A DNA stretch of 28,157 bases from JACPLA01 sp035291905 (GTDB taxonomy: Bacteria > Bacteroidota > Ignavibacteria > UBA10030): the NCBI GenBank assembly GCA_035291905.1, contig DATDRF010000132.1:1-28157 (forward strand). Direction: 5' to 3'. Of this stretch, positions 1 to 8,134 are shown one piece after another (within the stretch, counting starts at the first letter, position 1; each line of letters begins with the position of its first letter). A program made the position numbers and the translations under genes. Under the pieces are notes generated by a model. The model ran no database searches. It had not been told where the DNA came from and worked only from the letters and a program-made list of their open reading frames with translations.

Positions 1-1032
1 ATGTATCTGAAGGAGTTGTGTTCCTATTGGGAGAAGGAGTTCGATTGGGAAAGACAGGTCTCCTCGCTCAACTCCTTCAAACACTACAAGACGCAAATTG
101 ACGATTGCCTGGTCCATTTCGTTCACGAGCGCGGGAAAGGGCCGAAGCCGACTCCCATCATCATCTCACACGGCTGGCCGAGCTCGTTCGCCGAGATGTT
201 GAAGATCATTCCCATGCTGACCGATCCTGTGCGATTCGGCGGACGACCCGAGGATTCTTTTGACGTTGTCGTCCCTTCTCTCCCGGGATTCGGATATTCC
301 TCTCCGCGAAAACACGGGCACATGAGAGCTCACGAGCTGTGGGCCAAGCTCATGACCCAGGTGTTGGGTTATCCTTCATTCATCGCCCAAGGTACCGATG
401 TCGGAGCCGGCGTCACCTCTCTGCTTGGATATTTCTTCCCCGATTGTGTCCGAGGCATTCACATCAGCAGCGTGGATCTTTTGTGGCCCGATCCTCTTCC
501 GGCGGAATCCGAATTAACGGAAAATGAGAAGAATTACATGACCAGTTTCAAAAAGTGGGAACGCGAAGAAAACGGATACGGCCACATTCAGGGAACGCGG
601 CCGCAGACGCTGGCATACGGCCTGAACGATTCACCCGCGGGCCTCGCAGCGTGGATCGTCGAGAAATTCAGGGCATGGAGCGATTGCGGAGGAGACATCG
701 AGAGCCGATTCACGAAGGATGAGCTGTTAACCACCGTCATGATCTATTGGACCACTCAGACCATCAATTCATCCATGCGTCACTATTATCATTACACGAA
801 CAACGTCAATCTTCCGAAGCGAAAACCGGGCGGGAGAATCGAGGTTCCGACGGGTGTCGCGATGTTCCCGGGCGAAAAAGACCTCCTTGTGCCGCGCGAG
901 TTTGCAGAGCGATCGTACAACATTTTGCATTGGACCGACCTTCCTCGGGGCGGGCATTTCGCCGCTATCGAAGAACCGGAGTTGTTGGTTGAAGACATAA
1001 GAGCGTTCGCACGAAAGCTGCGGACCTCTTAG
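1..1032 (+). CDS. Epoxide hydrolase, EHN family (5'-truncated by window edge)
   Basis: Alpha/beta-hydrolase that would open epoxides to diols through an Asp-ester intermediate. Visible landmarks are the oxyanion-hole motif HGWP at residues 57-60, the nucleophile D133 in the context QGTDVGAGV, and the catalytic His H319 in RGGHFAAIEEPE. The stretch YLKELCSYW...DW is the characteristic C-terminal part of the epoxide hydrolase N-terminal (EHN) lid domain. Family members carry about 35-45 further residues before this point, so the Met at base 1 is probably internal and the true start lies upstream of the window. A 9-bp hairpin follows the stop directly. The physiological substrate cannot be read from the sequence; a related haloalkane-dehalogenase-like activity is less likely given the EHN remnant. 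Confidence 0.88.
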   Translation: MYLKELCSYWEKEFDWERQVSSLNSFKHYKTQIDDCLVHFVHERGKGPKPTPIIISHGWPSSFAEMLKIIPMLTDPVRFGGRPEDSFDVVVPSLPGFGYSSPRKHGHMRAHELWAKLMTQVLGYPSFIAQGTDVGAGVTSLLGYFFPDCVRGIHISSVDLLWPDPLPAESELTENEKNYMTSFKKWEREENGYGHIQGTRPQTLAYGLNDSPAGLAAWIVEKFRAWSDCGGDIESRFTKDELLTTVMIYWTTQTINSSMRHYYHYTNNVNLPKRKPGGRIEVPTGVAMFPGEKDLLVPREFAERSYNILHWTDLPRGGHFAAIEEPELLVEDIRAFARKLRTS

Positions 1033-1053
1033 GGTCGGAATGCCATTCCGACC
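1033..1053. terminator. Perfect 9-bp inverted repeat just after the epoxide hydrolase stop
   Basis: GGTCGGAAT (1033-1041) and ATTCCGACC (1045-1053) form a perfect stem with a 3-nt GCC loop, beginning one base after the stop codon. No T-run follows on either strand, so it is not a classical intrinsic terminator. It may protect the 3' end of the mRNA or be a dispersed intergenic palindrome. Confidence 0.45.
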
Positions 1054-1165
1054 TACATCGGATGGCTTGCATTCTGTGTCATCCACTGCTACATTGACTT
1101 CATGAGTTCCTCAGAACCGCTGCCGGATTTTTCCTTCTGATTTGCCCGATGATCTGACCGTCCAT

Positions 1166-3574
1166 ATGAGAATTCTTGCACTCCTTTCGGTCCTCGTCGG
1201 AGCATGTACAGTCGGTTCCTCCCAGATACTAACGGTCAAAGACCGCGAGACCGGACAAATACTTGAAATGGCCACGCTGGTAAGCGAGGCCCCCAAGGCA
1301 TCCACGACAACGGATTCAAGCGGAAGGGCTGATGTCTCCGCATTCAGCGGATCCGAGCGAATTGAAATTCGCTTTGTGGGGTATAAGACGGAAATCAAAA
1401 GCTACGACGACCTGGAACTCGCCGGTTTCACACTTCTCCTCACCCCAACCGTACTCACGCTCGATCAGGTCGTCGTCTCGGCAACCAGGTGGAGCCGTCC
1501 AGCGATGGATACCCCCGAGAGAATCGCGACAATTTCCCCGGAGAATCTTTTCCTCCAGAACCCCCAAACCGCTGCTGATCTCTTGACAACGTCGGGAGAG
1601 GTGTTCATGCAGAAAAGTCAGCAAGGGGGCGGAAGTCCGATGATACGCGGATTCTCGACAAACCGGCTTCTGTACACCGTCGACGGCGTTCGCATGAACA
1701 CTGCAATCTTTCGGTCGGGCAATATTCAAAATGTCATCTCTCTCGATCCATTCGCGACCGAACATGCCGAGGTCATGTTTGGCCCCGGTTCGGTGATTTA
1801 TGGAAGTGATGCGATCGGCGGGGTCATGAGCTTCCAAACGATCACTCCGCGGTTTTCCCTTTTCGACAACCCGATCGCAGGAACGAAGGCAGTGATCCGA
1901 ACCTCATCGGCGAACAGCGAAATGACGGGGCATGTGGATCTCAACATCGGCTGGACCAGATGGGCGTTGGCGACCAGTCTCTCCTACTTTGACTACGGGG
2001 ATCTCACGATGGGAAAGCATGGCCCGGCAGAATATCTGCGCCCGTCGTATGTCCAGCGCCAGGACACCATGGACGTTGTGACTTCAAATCAGAATCCCAG
2101 AATCCAGAAGCCGACAGGATACGTGCAATTCAATCTCATGCAGAAGCTGCGATACGCTCCGAACGACGATTGGGATTTTCAATACGGTTTCCATTATTCA
2201 GCCACGACCGATTATTCACGCTATGACAGGCTAATCCTCTACCGGAGCGGATTGCCACGAAGTGCGGAGTGGTACTACGGGCCGCAGATCTGGATGATGA
2301 ACCACCTGGCAATACTCCATGACGGTTCCACGGCATTCTTTGACCGGATGACGGTTCGTCTCGCCCACCAGTTCTTCAAAGAAAGCCGTAACGACAGGGA
2401 TCTGAACAGCTCCGAACTCAGAAGAAGAGTCGAAAAGGTCAACGCCTATTCCATCAACATCGACCTTAATAGATCTATTGGCATCGGAGAGGAGCTGTTC
2501 TACGGCGTTGAGGCTGTGTACGACGACGTGAACTCGAGAGGCACAGATGAAGACATCAGAACCAGAGCTGTCCTGAATGGCCCGGCACGGTATCCTCAAT
2601 CGACATGGTCATCGTATGCCGCCTACGTTTCCTATCGTCACAGGTTTTCCAGTAAGTTTCTTGGGCAGATCGGCGCGCGCTACAACCGTCACCTGTTGAC
2701 CGCGCAGTTTGATACGACGTTCTACCCTTTTCCATACACCGAAACAGAGATATCCGACGGCTCCCTGACCGGCAGTCTTGGACTCGTGTATCACCCCACA
2801 AACGAATGGTCGTTGAGCGCCAGTTTCTCGACCGGTTTTCGTTCCCCCAACGTGGACGATATGGGAAAAGTTTTTGACTCCGAACCGGGGTTCGTTATTG
2901 TACCGAATCCCAATTTGAGGGCCGAGTATGCCTACAATGCCGAAATAGGAGCAGCGAGGATGATCGGTGACGCGGTGAAAATCGACATTGCGGCGTACTA
3001 CACATTGCTGAAAGACGCCCTTGTCAGGCGCGATTTCACCTTGAGCGGCTTGGATAGTATCATGTATGACGGAACCTTGAGTCGGGTGCAAGCAGTGCAA
3101 AATGCGGCTCACGCGTTTGTTTACGGTGTTCAGACCGGAATTGAAGTAAAACCCTCTTCCGGTTTCGGTTTCACATCTCACCTCAATTACCAAATAGGTG
3201 AAGAGGAACTCGACGACGGCACTGCGAGTCCCTCCCGTCATTTGGCGCCTTGGTTTGGGTCTTCGCACCTGACCTATTCATCGCAGAAGATGGTTCTTGA
3301 TCTTTATGCAATCTACAACGGGGAGAAGAGTTATGGCAAACTTCCGGAGGAGGAACGGCAGAAGGCCTATCTCTACGCCGTGGATTCACAGGGAAGGCCC
3401 TATTCTCCCGCGTGGTACACGCTGAACTTCAAAGCTATGATCCAGATTTCGGATATCTTCTCCGTGAGCGGAGGCGTGGAGAATATCACCGACCGCCGAT
3501 ACAAACCTTACAGTTCCGGGATTGCGGCACCAGGCAGGAATTTTGTTCTGTCATTCAAAGCCGCTGATCGATAG
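1166..3574 (+). CDS. TonB-dependent outer-membrane receptor (heme/siderophore-receptor-like)
   Basis: Outer-membrane beta-barrel that imports a bound ligand using TonB energy. The order is signal peptide (MRILALLSVLVGAC...), a carboxypeptidase-regulatory-like beta-sandwich (about residues 25-100), a plug domain (about 115-230, with MIRGFSTNRLLYTVDGVRMN and GPGSVIYGSDAIGG), then the barrel. FRSP (558-561) and NPNL (581-584) resemble the FRAP/NPDL region of heme receptors such as HmuR, so heme or an iron chelate is a possible ligand, though not a firm one. The ATG at 1166 was chosen because the signal peptide begins there; an in-frame TTG at 1142 would add eight polar residues. No clear ribosome-binding site precedes it. 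The signal sequence contains LVGAC, a marginal lipobox. The C-terminus ends in Arg rather than the usual aromatic residue. Confidence 0.92.
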   Translation: MRILALLSVLVGACTVGSSQILTVKDRETGQILEMATLVSEAPKASTTTDSSGRADVSAFSGSERIEIRFVGYKTEIKSYDDLELAGFTLLLTPTVLTLDQVVVSATRWSRPAMDTPERIATISPENLFLQNPQTAADLLTTSGEVFMQKSQQGGGSPMIRGFSTNRLLYTVDGVRMNTAIFRSGNIQNVISLDPFATEHAEVMFGPGSVIYGSDAIGGVMSFQTITPRFSLFDNPIAGTKAVIRTSSANSEMTGHVDLNIGWTRWALATSLSYFDYGDLTMGKHGPAEYLRPSYVQRQDTMDVVTSNQNPRIQKPTGYVQFNLMQKLRYAPNDDWDFQYGFHYSATTDYSRYDRLILYRSGLPRSAEWYYGPQIWMMNHLAILHDGSTAFFDRMTVRLAHQFFKESRNDRDLNSSELRRRVEKVNAYSINIDLNRSIGIGEELFYGVEAVYDDVNSRGTDEDIRTRAVLNGPARYPQSTWSSYAAYVSYRHRFSSKFLGQIGARYNRHLLTAQFDTTFYPFPYTETEISDGSLTGSLGLVYHPTNEWSLSASFSTGFRSPNVDDMGKVFDSEPGFVIVPNPNLRAEYAYNAEIGAARMIGDAVKIDIAAYYTLLKDALVRRDFTLSGLDSIMYDGTLSRVQAVQNAAHAFVYGVQTGIEVKPSSGFGFTSHLNYQIGEEELDDGTASPSRHLAPWFGSSHLTYSSQKMVLDLYAIYNGEKSYGKLPEEERQKAYLYAVDSQGRPYSPAWYTLNFKAMIQISDIFSVSGGVENITDRRYKPYSSGIAAPGRNFVLSFKAADR

Positions 3575-3598
3575 CGCTCAATCACATAGGAAAGAACT

Positions 3599-4420
3599 AT
3601 GACAAGGATTCGCTTTCTTTTGCCCTGCGTTCTCGTTGTTTCGGCGATGCCCCTCTCCGGGCAATCCGTCGAGACCGCCAGGGTCCAGCATGAACGGGCA
3701 GATCTCCGAAGACACTTCGCAGATCACAAGGCAACAGGAACATTCGTCCTGTATGCAGTCAAAGCGGATAGCTGCATGCGATATAATCCCGAGAGGGCGA
3801 AAAGACGCTTTCTCCCCGCTTCAACCTTCAAGATCTTCAATACCATGGCCGCACTGGAAGCGGAATCAATCCAGGATGACACAACCATCCTGGAATGGGA
3901 CGGTGTTGAACGCCCCGTGAGCGGATGGAATCAGGATCAGGATATGCGGACGGCGTTTCGGAACTCAACGGTCTGGTTCTACCAGGAACTGGCGCGGCGA
4001 ACGGGCGAGGACCAATTGCGCGAGATGATGGAACGCGAGCACTACGGGAATGCGAGTGTTTCGGGAGGCGTTGATGCTTTCTGGCTCAACGGCGGCCTGA
4101 GGATTTCTGCCGACGAGCAAATCAGTTTTCTAACAAAGCTCCACCGCCGCACTCTTGGTTTTCCCGTTCACGCACAGGGGACCGTCCATAGGATCATGTT
4201 CCTCGAGGAAAGATCCGGCTCCACGCTTCGCGGAAAGACCGGATGGACCGAGCAGGACGGAAACCAGATCGGTTGGTTTGTCGGGTTTGTCGAACGGAAG
4301 GATGAGGTGTATGTCTATGCCCTCAATCTTGAAAGCCCCGATCCTGATTTCCCGATGCGAAATGCGCGCGAGGGGATACTCAGGGGGATACTGGGAGAAC
4401 TGCATCTTTTTGAACAATAG
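3599..4420 (+). CDS. Class D (OXA-type) serine beta-lactamase
   Basis: Periplasmic serine hydrolase that opens beta-lactam rings. All class D signatures are present: S75-T-F-K78 (nucleophile and the lysine that is carboxylated in this class), S123-T-V125, Y149-G-N151, W162 at the position of the tryptophan that stabilises the carboxy-lysine, and K213-T-G215. The length of 273 residues is normal. The N-terminus (MTRIRFLLPCVLVVSAMPLSGQ) is a signal peptide. The start has a good Shine-Dalgarno, AGGAAAG, a few bases upstream. The gene lies only 24 bp after the TonB receptor, so the two may be co-transcribed. No mobile element, integron site or composition break is seen nearby, so it looks like a resident chromosomal gene. 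The spectrum cannot be predicted. A BlaR-type sensor is less likely, because no sensor membrane domain is fused. Confidence 0.95.
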   Translation: MTRIRFLLPCVLVVSAMPLSGQSVETARVQHERADLRRHFADHKATGTFVLYAVKADSCMRYNPERAKRRFLPASTFKIFNTMAALEAESIQDDTTILEWDGVERPVSGWNQDQDMRTAFRNSTVWFYQELARRTGEDQLREMMEREHYGNASVSGGVDAFWLNGGLRISADEQISFLTKLHRRTLGFPVHAQGTVHRIMFLEERSGSTLRGKTGWTEQDGNQIGWFVGFVERKDEVYVYALNLESPDPDFPMRNAREGILRGILGELHLFEQ

Positions 4421-4430
4421 GTCACGCACA

Positions 4431-4781
4431 ATGGCAAAAACGCAGAGAGAAATCAACAGAGAATACAAAGAGCGGCCGAAGCCGGCAGGTGTTTATCTGA
4501 TCAAGAATATCGCAAACGGCAGGGTCTTTCTGGGAAGCAGCTTGAATCTTGAAGGACCACTCAACAGTCACAGGTTCAAGCTCATGAGCGGACGGCATCC
4601 CAACGAAGCACTCCAGAAAGACTGGAATGAATTCGGCCCCGACAAATTCACCTTCGAGATTCTTGAAGTCATAAAGGTGAAGGACGATCCCGATTTCAAT
4701 CTCAAGGATGAGCTGACCCTGCTGGAAATGATCTGGCTCGAGAAGTTGAAGCCGTACGGGGAGCAAGGCTACAACAAATAG
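4431..4781 (+). CDS. Small GIY-YIG-like protein
   Basis: A 116-residue protein beginning MAKTQREINREYKERPKP. It carries a GIY-YIG-like core, G20-V-Y22 and F33-L-G35, then a conserved-looking HRF and a C-terminal all-charged helix (ELTLLEMIWLEKLKPYG). It resembles short stand-alone GIY-YIG family proteins in which HPN...LQ.DWNE.G follows the core. Both signature tripeptides are degenerate (the first tyrosine-equivalent is V, the second F), so nuclease activity is uncertain. The start at 4431 lies 11 bp after the beta-lactamase stop; the same frame stays open further upstream inside the lactamase gene, but that part is an out-of-frame shadow. The ribosome-binding site is weak. It is probably read through from the lactamase transcript. 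Its role is unknown. Confidence 0.8.
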   Translation: MAKTQREINREYKERPKPAGVYLIKNIANGRVFLGSSLNLEGPLNSHRFKLMSGRHPNEALQKDWNEFGPDKFTFEILEVIKVKDDPDFNLKDELTLLEMIWLEKLKPYGEQGYNK

Positions 4782-4782
4782 A

Positions 4783-4856
4783 CCCATCTCCCTTTCCCCC
4801 TTCTCCCCTGCTCCTCCGCTGTATCACTCCACCTTGACATCCATCTATTCCCTCCG
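4783..4856 (+). terminator. C-rich, G-poor tract, possible Rho-utilisation region
   Basis: About 74 bases immediately after the GIY-YIG gene are dominated by C and T, with only a handful of G. Such C>G bubbles are typical of Rho loading sites. No hairpin is visible here. The tract runs into the promoter of the following gene. The functional reading is inference. Confidence 0.3.
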
Positions 4857-4862
4857 TATTAT
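4834..4862 (+). promoter_or_regulatory. Sigma-70-type promoter for the phosphatase operon
   Basis: TTGACA at 4834-4839 and TATTAT at 4857-4862 are separated by exactly 17 bp, a near-consensus primary-sigma promoter. Transcription would start near 4869, giving a leader of about 40 bases before the ATG at 4911. Confidence 0.65.
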
Positions 4863-4910
4863 TTCAAGCCCGGCTTTCGTGGGGAGAATCGGGCAGAAGA
4901 CCTTCCGATT

Positions 4911-6341
4911 ATGATGCCCTCCGTACCCGCAAGCGACACGTGGGAAAATGCCTCTGAGCGTATTGATCAAGCCCTGGCAGGTGAAGAGGCTCGGGCCGAG
5001 AAATTTGCTAACTATGCGCGTCTCGTGGTGCTTTTCATTTTCACCGTCGTGATGCTTCTTAACGTTGCCGCTCTCTCCTTCGAGGCAACCCTGATGAACG
5101 GCTCTGCACTTTTCATCGGCTACGCTTACGGATTGGGAGTCTTTCTCGGAATACGCCGTCGCGGCTACTATCCGATGATGAAGTATTTGACCTCTTCAAT
5201 CGACATTCTTCTGCTCTTCGTCCTGCTTTTTCTGTATACGACTATCGAAATCCCTGCGGTCGCACTTAAGAATTATGTGTTCTATGCTTTGTTTCCCCTC
5301 CTGGCGCTCACAGTATTTCGTTACGATCGGCGTCTTACCCTCGCTGCGGGCGGACTGGCTTTCGCACTCTACCTTTTCCTCGTTATCTATCTCCATTTGT
5401 CGGGCCGCGTCGTTTTCACATCCGGCGGATACGAGAAAGAACTCTTTAGCGCCGACGTGACCTATGTTGGGCAACTGACGAAAGTGCTCATTCTTGGCGG
5501 GTACGTAGTCCTTCTCACTTTCCTTGCACAATACTCAAGACACGTGCTTGTGAAACTTGTCAGAAATGAATCCAACCTTCGCTACCAGAAGGAATTGTCC
5601 GAGTGGGAATTGAGGGTTGCCTCCGAAGTACAGGCAACGCTCCTCCCCCGAACATTCCCCCAGATCGAAGGACTCGATTGCTACGCGACGGTGCAACAGG
5701 GCAGGTACGTTGGCGGAGATTATTGCGATGTTCTGTCATTGGGTGATCACAGGATTCTGATGGTCACAGCTGATGTTTCCGGAAAGGGAATCCCGGCTGC
5801 GTTGATTATGGCTGAGGTACGTGCGTCGATTCAACTTCTGGCTCAGACAAATGTTGATTTGGAAGCCCTTACGAAACGATTGAACAGCCTTCTCTATGAG
5901 AGCACGACAAGAAAGGATTACGTCACGTTTTTCGTCGCCGCAATAGACGCGGCCCGTGGAGTTCTGCAGTATGTCAATGCCGGACATCCGCCGCCACTGG
6001 TCTGCACGGGAGGAACGATTCGCCCGCTTTCACAACGGACAATAGCTCTCGGTCTCAGTTCTTCTCTGCCTCAGTTGAACGCGACCGAGCTCGAGTTTTC
6101 CCCTGGGAGCATCATTGTCGCTTACACCGACGGCCTTCTTGAACAAACGAACCCTGAGGGAGAACAATTCGGTGATTCGCGCCTACGGCAATTCATTCAG
6201 GCACATGGGGGCTTCGACGCCCGATCATTTGTCGAAGCATTGTTAAATGAACTCAGAGAATTCGGGAAAGGCGGACAATTTAGCGACGACGTGGCCATTA
6301 TTGCTGTCAGAATCTCAGGAAGCACCGTTCCTCAGCAATAG
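4911..6341 (+). CDS. Membrane-anchored SpoIIE/RsbU-type PPM protein phosphatase
   Basis: Predicted inner-membrane serine phosphatase of the kind that resets anti-sigma-factor-antagonist switches. Residues about 37-215 form roughly six hydrophobic segments (7TM-like sensor region with short loops). A linker helix with ELSEWELRVASEVQATLLP, typical of the RsbU entry, leads into the phosphatase domain (about 245-470). Metal-binding and core motifs are intact: GGDYCDV, ADVSGKGIPAAL, NAGHPPPL, YTDGLLE and SDDVAIIAV. It is the first gene of an apparent operon with the next two genes (6 bp, then 15 bp gaps), under a near-consensus promoter. No STAS-domain antagonist or HATPase anti-sigma partner is encoded in the window, so its target is elsewhere. 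Start is ATG 4911; ATG 4914 is equally possible. Confidence 0.9.
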   Translation: MMPSVPASDTWENASERIDQALAGEEARAEKFANYARLVVLFIFTVVMLLNVAALSFEATLMNGSALFIGYAYGLGVFLGIRRRGYYPMMKYLTSSIDILLLFVLLFLYTTIEIPAVALKNYVFYALFPLLALTVFRYDRRLTLAAGGLAFALYLFLVIYLHLSGRVVFTSGGYEKELFSADVTYVGQLTKVLILGGYVVLLTFLAQYSRHVLVKLVRNESNLRYQKELSEWELRVASEVQATLLPRTFPQIEGLDCYATVQQGRYVGGDYCDVLSLGDHRILMVTADVSGKGIPAALIMAEVRASIQLLAQTNVDLEALTKRLNSLLYESTTRKDYVTFFVAAIDAARGVLQYVNAGHPPPLVCTGGTIRPLSQRTIALGLSSSLPQLNATELEFSPGSIIVAYTDGLLEQTNPEGEQFGDSRLRQFIQAHGGFDARSFVEALLNELREFGKGGQFSDDVAIIAVRISGSTVPQQ

Positions 6342-6347
6342 AAACAA

Positions 6348-7160
6348 ATGACAACAGCCTTTCAATATCGGCCCTTGGGAAGAACGGGAATGGTCGTCTC
6401 GCCGCTGGGGCTCTCCGCCTCCTATTACCCGGGAAGAAAGGCAGTCTACGCTGCTGCCGAGGCGGGTGTCAACCTCTTCTTCGCTTTTGGTGTTGACGTT
6501 CAGATGATACGAGCGTTGCGACTACTGATGCCATCCCGCCGCGACGAATTCGTTCTCGTTACCGGGGCGTACAATTACATTTGGTGGGCACAGGATGTCA
6601 GGAAGGTCCTGGAAAAGCGCTTGAAGCAGTTCAAGACGGATTACATCGATATCTTTCTCTTCATGGGTGTCATGAAACCGGTGGAGTTTCCACAGCGCGT
6701 CCAGGATCAATTGCGCAAGCTCAAAGAAGAGGGAAAAGTCAGGGCCATCGGAATTTCATGTCATGACCGTGCCTTCCTCGGAACACTTGCCGCAAGCGGG
6801 TCTCTCGATACATTGATGCTTCGCTACAATGCTGCCCATCGCGGAGCGGAACGCGACATCTTTCCCCACCTCTCGGCGCATAATCCCGGTACAATTTGCT
6901 ACACTGCCACGCGATGGAGGGCTCTTCTGCGGCGGCCCAAGACCTGGCCAAAGGGTGCACGAATTCCGACAGGCGGAGAATGTTATCGGTTTGCTCTCTC
7001 CAATCCTTATGTTCACACTGTGCTGACGGCTCCGCGAAGCGAACGCGAGCTGAGGGAGAATATCGCCGCGGTACAGTTAGGCCCGCTCAATGAAGAGGAT
7101 ATGACGTTCATGCAAGAGTTCGGTGACGCAGTGTATAAGCAGAAGAAATGGTTCATGTAG
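6348..7160 (+). CDS. Aldo/keto-reductase-fold protein lacking the catalytic tetrad
   Basis: The N-terminus (RPLGRTGMVVSPLGLS), the helix EEGKVRAIGISCHD and the C-terminal LTAPRSERELRENIAA are typical of the aldo/keto reductase barrel. Aligned by eye with the intact aldo/keto reductase at the other end of this window, all four catalytic positions are changed: Asp to F45, Tyr to D50, Lys to G73 and His to M106. At 270 residues it is also somewhat short. It is therefore probably a pseudoenzyme or a binding protein rather than an NADPH-dependent reductase. The frame is undamaged and codon use looks ordinary, so it is not a decaying gene. It begins 6 bp after the phosphatase stop and is followed after 15 bp by a metal transporter, suggesting co-transcription. 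The true role is unknown. Confidence 0.85.
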   Translation: MTTAFQYRPLGRTGMVVSPLGLSASYYPGRKAVYAAAEAGVNLFFAFGVDVQMIRALRLLMPSRRDEFVLVTGAYNYIWWAQDVRKVLEKRLKQFKTDYIDIFLFMGVMKPVEFPQRVQDQLRKLKEEGKVRAIGISCHDRAFLGTLAASGSLDTLMLRYNAAHRGAERDIFPHLSAHNPGTICYTATRWRALLRRPKTWPKGARIPTGGECYRFALSNPYVHTVLTAPRSERELRENIAAVQLGPLNEEDMTFMQEFGDAVYKQKKWFM

Positions 7161-7175
7161 GATCGGCAGGCACGA

Positions 7176-8075
7176 ATGGAGCCACGGCATTTGATTGACC
7201 CGGCACAAAAAGGGATGCATTCCACCATTATCGGCATTATTGCGAATGCTCTTCTTGCTGCGACCAAAGGCATCGCGGGGTACTTGGGAAATTCCTACGC
7301 ACTCATCGCCGATGCCATCGAATCAACGACCGATATCATGAGTTCTCTCATTGTCTGGGGAGGACTGAAGATCTCCTCCCGGCCGCCCGATGCGGATCAC
7401 CCGTACGGTCACGGCAAAGCTGAACCGATCGCTGCATCGATTGTCGGGCTTGCCCTTATTGCCGCAGCCATCGGGATTGCAGTGGAGAGTATTCGCGAAA
7501 TCATCACTCCCCACCATTCCCCGGCTCCGTTCACTCTTGCTGTCCTTGTCGTTGTTGTCGCAACAAAAGAAGCTCTTTTCCGGTTTGTGTTTAAAGTGGG
7601 AAAAAGCGTCAACAGTACCGCTGTTAAAAGCGATGCGTGGCATCATCGGAGCGATGCGATTACCTCTTCAGCCGCCTTCATTGGGATCTCCGTCGCGCTT
7701 GTCGGAGGCGGGGGATATGAGAGCGCGGACGATTGGGCAGCTCTCTTTGCCTCCGTCATTATCTTGTTCAACGCATATCGAATCCTTCGCCCCGCCGTCA
7801 ATGAGGTCATGGATGCCGCCCCGCCTGCGACGATGGAACGGGCCGTCAGAAAGGTCGCCCAGGACGTTGAGGGGGTGGTCGCACTTGAAAAATGTTTTAT
7901 TCGCAAAATGGGATTCTCATATTACATTGATCTGCACGTCACGGTGGACGGGAAGATTTCCGTCCGAAAGGGGCATGACATTGCGCGTCGTGTGAAAGAG
8001 GCGCTGCGTCAATCGAATCCCGCCGTTGCTGAGGTTCTCATCCATATAGAGCCGTCTGACTTGATGAAAGAATAA
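7176..8075 (+). CDS. Cation diffusion facilitator (CDF) metal transporter
   Basis: Inner-membrane metal/proton antiporter exporting divalent cations. About six transmembrane helices are followed by a C-terminal cytoplasmic ferredoxin-like domain (about residues 205-295, with the end LIHIEPSD). The transport site can be read: ADAIESTTD in TM2 gives E...D where classical zinc transporters have H...D or D...D, and WHHRSDA in TM5 gives H...D. The loop motif DHPYGHGKAEP after TM2 is highly characteristic. Metal preference (Zn, Fe, Mn, Cd) cannot be decided from the sequence. It is the last gene of the probable three-gene operon with the phosphatase and the aldo/keto-reductase-like gene. Length of 299 residues is normal. 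Confidence 0.92.
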   Translation: MEPRHLIDPAQKGMHSTIIGIIANALLAATKGIAGYLGNSYALIADAIESTTDIMSSLIVWGGLKISSRPPDADHPYGHGKAEPIAASIVGLALIAAAIGIAVESIREIITPHHSPAPFTLAVLVVVVATKEALFRFVFKVGKSVNSTAVKSDAWHHRSDAITSSAAFIGISVALVGGGGYESADDWAALFASVIILFNAYRILRPAVNEVMDAAPPATMERAVRKVAQDVEGVVALEKCFIRKMGFSYYIDLHVTVDGKISVRKGHDIARRVKEALRQSNPAVAEVLIHIEPSDLMKE

Positions 8076-8134
8076 CTCGCTCAAGGATCTCCCGGCAATC
8101 TGCGCTTGCATGATATTCCCATCGGAGAATGCTC

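Noticed and set aside
1142..1165. TTG start for the TonB receptor
   Set aside because: It would add polar residues before the signal peptide; ATG 1166 gives a normal signal sequence.
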